Of a stretch of DNA of 30,493 bases, positions 29,756 through 30,493 are shown piece by piece. The position numbers were made by a program, and so were the translations under genes. Numbering within the stretch: position 1 is the first letter of the stretch; each line of letters opens with the position of its first letter. Below the pieces are notes generated by a model. The model was not told where the DNA came from. It saw only the letters and a program-made list of their open reading frames with translations, and did not search any database. This stretch comes from CAMASH01 sp041746635 (lineage in GTDB: Bacteria > Verrucomicrobiota > Verrucomicrobiia > Chthoniobacterales > Terrimicrobiaceae). The DNA is taken from positions 1-30,493 of the forward strand of contig JBGTGQ010000073.1 in NCBI GenBank assembly GCA_041746635.1. Reading direction: 5' to 3'.

Positions 29756-30493
29756 ATGTTCTTCGAACACCGAGCATTCTGGCTTCCCAAAGACGTCGCG
29801 CATGACGACGAGTATCAGGATGCGTACCAGGTGGACGGTTTTCGAGGCGTGGCGGCGATTGCGGACGGGGTGTCGTCCAGCTTGTTCGCCGCCAGTTGGG
29901 CGAAGATTTTGGCCAACGCGGTGGTGGCCGACTTGCCGGACGTGAACGATTTCCAGTCGCTCGGCCCGTGGCTGGCTCGGCAGCGGGAGAAGTGGACTCA
30001 GCCGATCAACGCCGACGCGCTCCCCTGGCATCAAAAGGCCCGCTTGCAGGCCGGCGCGTTTTCGACGCTGTTGTGGGTCGAGCTGAATCTGGCCGTGAAG
30101 TCCGACCCCGCGGCGACCGGCTCGGTCGAGATGTACGTCTACGCGATCGGCGACTGCTGCCTGTTCCACGTCCGCGACGATTTTCTGTTGCGGTCGTTCC
30201 CGATCGGCAACAGCCAACTCTTCGACGCCGAGCCGGCGGTGATCGGTAGCGCCAGCAAACAGAAAGACCACCTGCTGAAGTTCGAGACGCTGAACGACTA
30301 CACCCAGCCCGGCGATCTGTTGGTGCTCTGCACCGACGCCGTGGCCGCCTGGGCTCTAGCCCAACACGAAGCCGGCCGCAGCCCGCGCTGGAGCACCTAC
30401 TGGGACCTGCCGCCGGAAAAGTGGAAACAAGAGGTCATCGCGTTGCGGCAAGAACATCTGATGCGGTATGACGACGCCACACTGCTTTTGTTG
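29756..30493 (+). CDS. PP2C-type protein phosphatase (partial, runs off right edge)
   Basis: 246 codons are visible and the frame is open at the edge. Metal-binding marks of the PPM/PP2C family appear in order: IADGVSSSLFA (DG motif), VYAIGDCCLFHV (GD motif), LVLCTDAVAAW (the SDG-like motif with TDA) and RYDDATLLLL (DD motif). Members dephosphorylate Ser/Thr residues and often pair with kinases. An in-frame ATG at 29741, inside the repeat, adds five residues. Sequence style resembles planctomycete proteins, like the upstream holB. Substrate unknown. Confidence 0.82.
   Translation, partial: MFFEHRAFWLPKDVAHDDEYQDAYQVDGFRGVAAIADGVSSSLFAASWAKILANAVVADLPDVNDFQSLGPWLARQREKWTQPINADALPWHQKARLQAGAFSTLLWVELNLAVKSDPAATGSVEMYVYAIGDCCLFHVRDDFLLRSFPIGNSQLFDAEPAVIGSASKQKDHLLKFETLNDYTQPGDLLVLCTDAVAAWALAQHEAGRSPRWSTYWDLPPEKWKQEVIALRQEHLMRYDDATLLLL

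Noticed and set aside
1..30493. CRISPR array, rRNA or further tRNA genes
   Set aside because: No regularly spaced identical repeats, no rRNA segments and no other cloverleaf were found on either strand.

Overview
The window looks like chromosomal DNA of a GC-rich, Gram-negative-type bacterium, most likely of the Verrucomicrobiota. This is inferred from the style of the protein sequences and from the short degenerate intergenic repeats, not from a marker search. The last ~1.9 kb (about 28550 to the right edge) reads differently. Its delta-prime clamp-loader subunit and PP2C-type phosphatase resemble planctomycete proteins and use codons that are rare upstream. That end may be transferred DNA or a mis-joined contig.

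Layout. 1-1167 (minus): the 5' part of gluQ and a complete ppnP. 1220-6440: a ~5.2 kb integrated element inserted in the anticodon loop of a tRNA-Thr(UGU) gene and bounded by a perfect 45-bp direct repeat. It carries a helix-turn-helix (HTH)/tyrosine-recombinase fusion, a second copy of the HTH, a GvpU-like protein, a secreted coiled-coil protein, a polyvalent-protein-type kinase with a possible frameshift, a small-terminase-like HTH protein behind a perfect palindrome, and several unknown proteins. 6399-6470: the reconstituted tRNA-Thr. 6601-8963: a lipoprotein GH1 glycosidase convergent with a ROK sugar kinase. 9009-11552: dnaN and dnaA (minus), followed by a 421-bp non-coding stretch that is a candidate oriC. 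11974-14885: a sodium:solute symporter overlapping argA. 14974-15984: an alpha/beta-hydrolase-fold protein that has lost its catalytic Ser and His. 16219-17151: GDP-fucose synthase. 17395-18253: a small membrane protein and a beta-carbonic anhydrase. 18438-21591: an ECF sigma factor and a large glycosidase/GT2 glycosyltransferase fusion. 21620-22594: queA. 22909-24060: an acyl-lipid or acyl-CoA desaturase with a helical tail. 24577-27640: the start of the S10 ribosomal operon (rpsJ-rplC-rplD-rplW-rplB-rpsS), with a terminator-like hairpin in its leader. 27644-28447: a secreted coiled-coil protein where rplV would be expected. 28550-30493: holB and a partial PP2C phosphatase.

How the genes fit together. 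dnaA, dnaN and the putative oriC place most of the window close to the replication origin, with the first S10-operon genes some 13 kb away. GH1, ROK kinase, fucose synthase and the GH-GT2 fusion point to glycan breakdown and surface polysaccharide synthesis. The tRNA-borne element is the main accessory region and the best place to look for undescribed biology. Three families of short degenerate repeats fill gaps between genes (TCAGAGATC/GACCAATGACC; CACAGATT/AATCTGCG; GAAAATCGAAAATC). Two of them lie next to the suspected junction near 28.5 kb.
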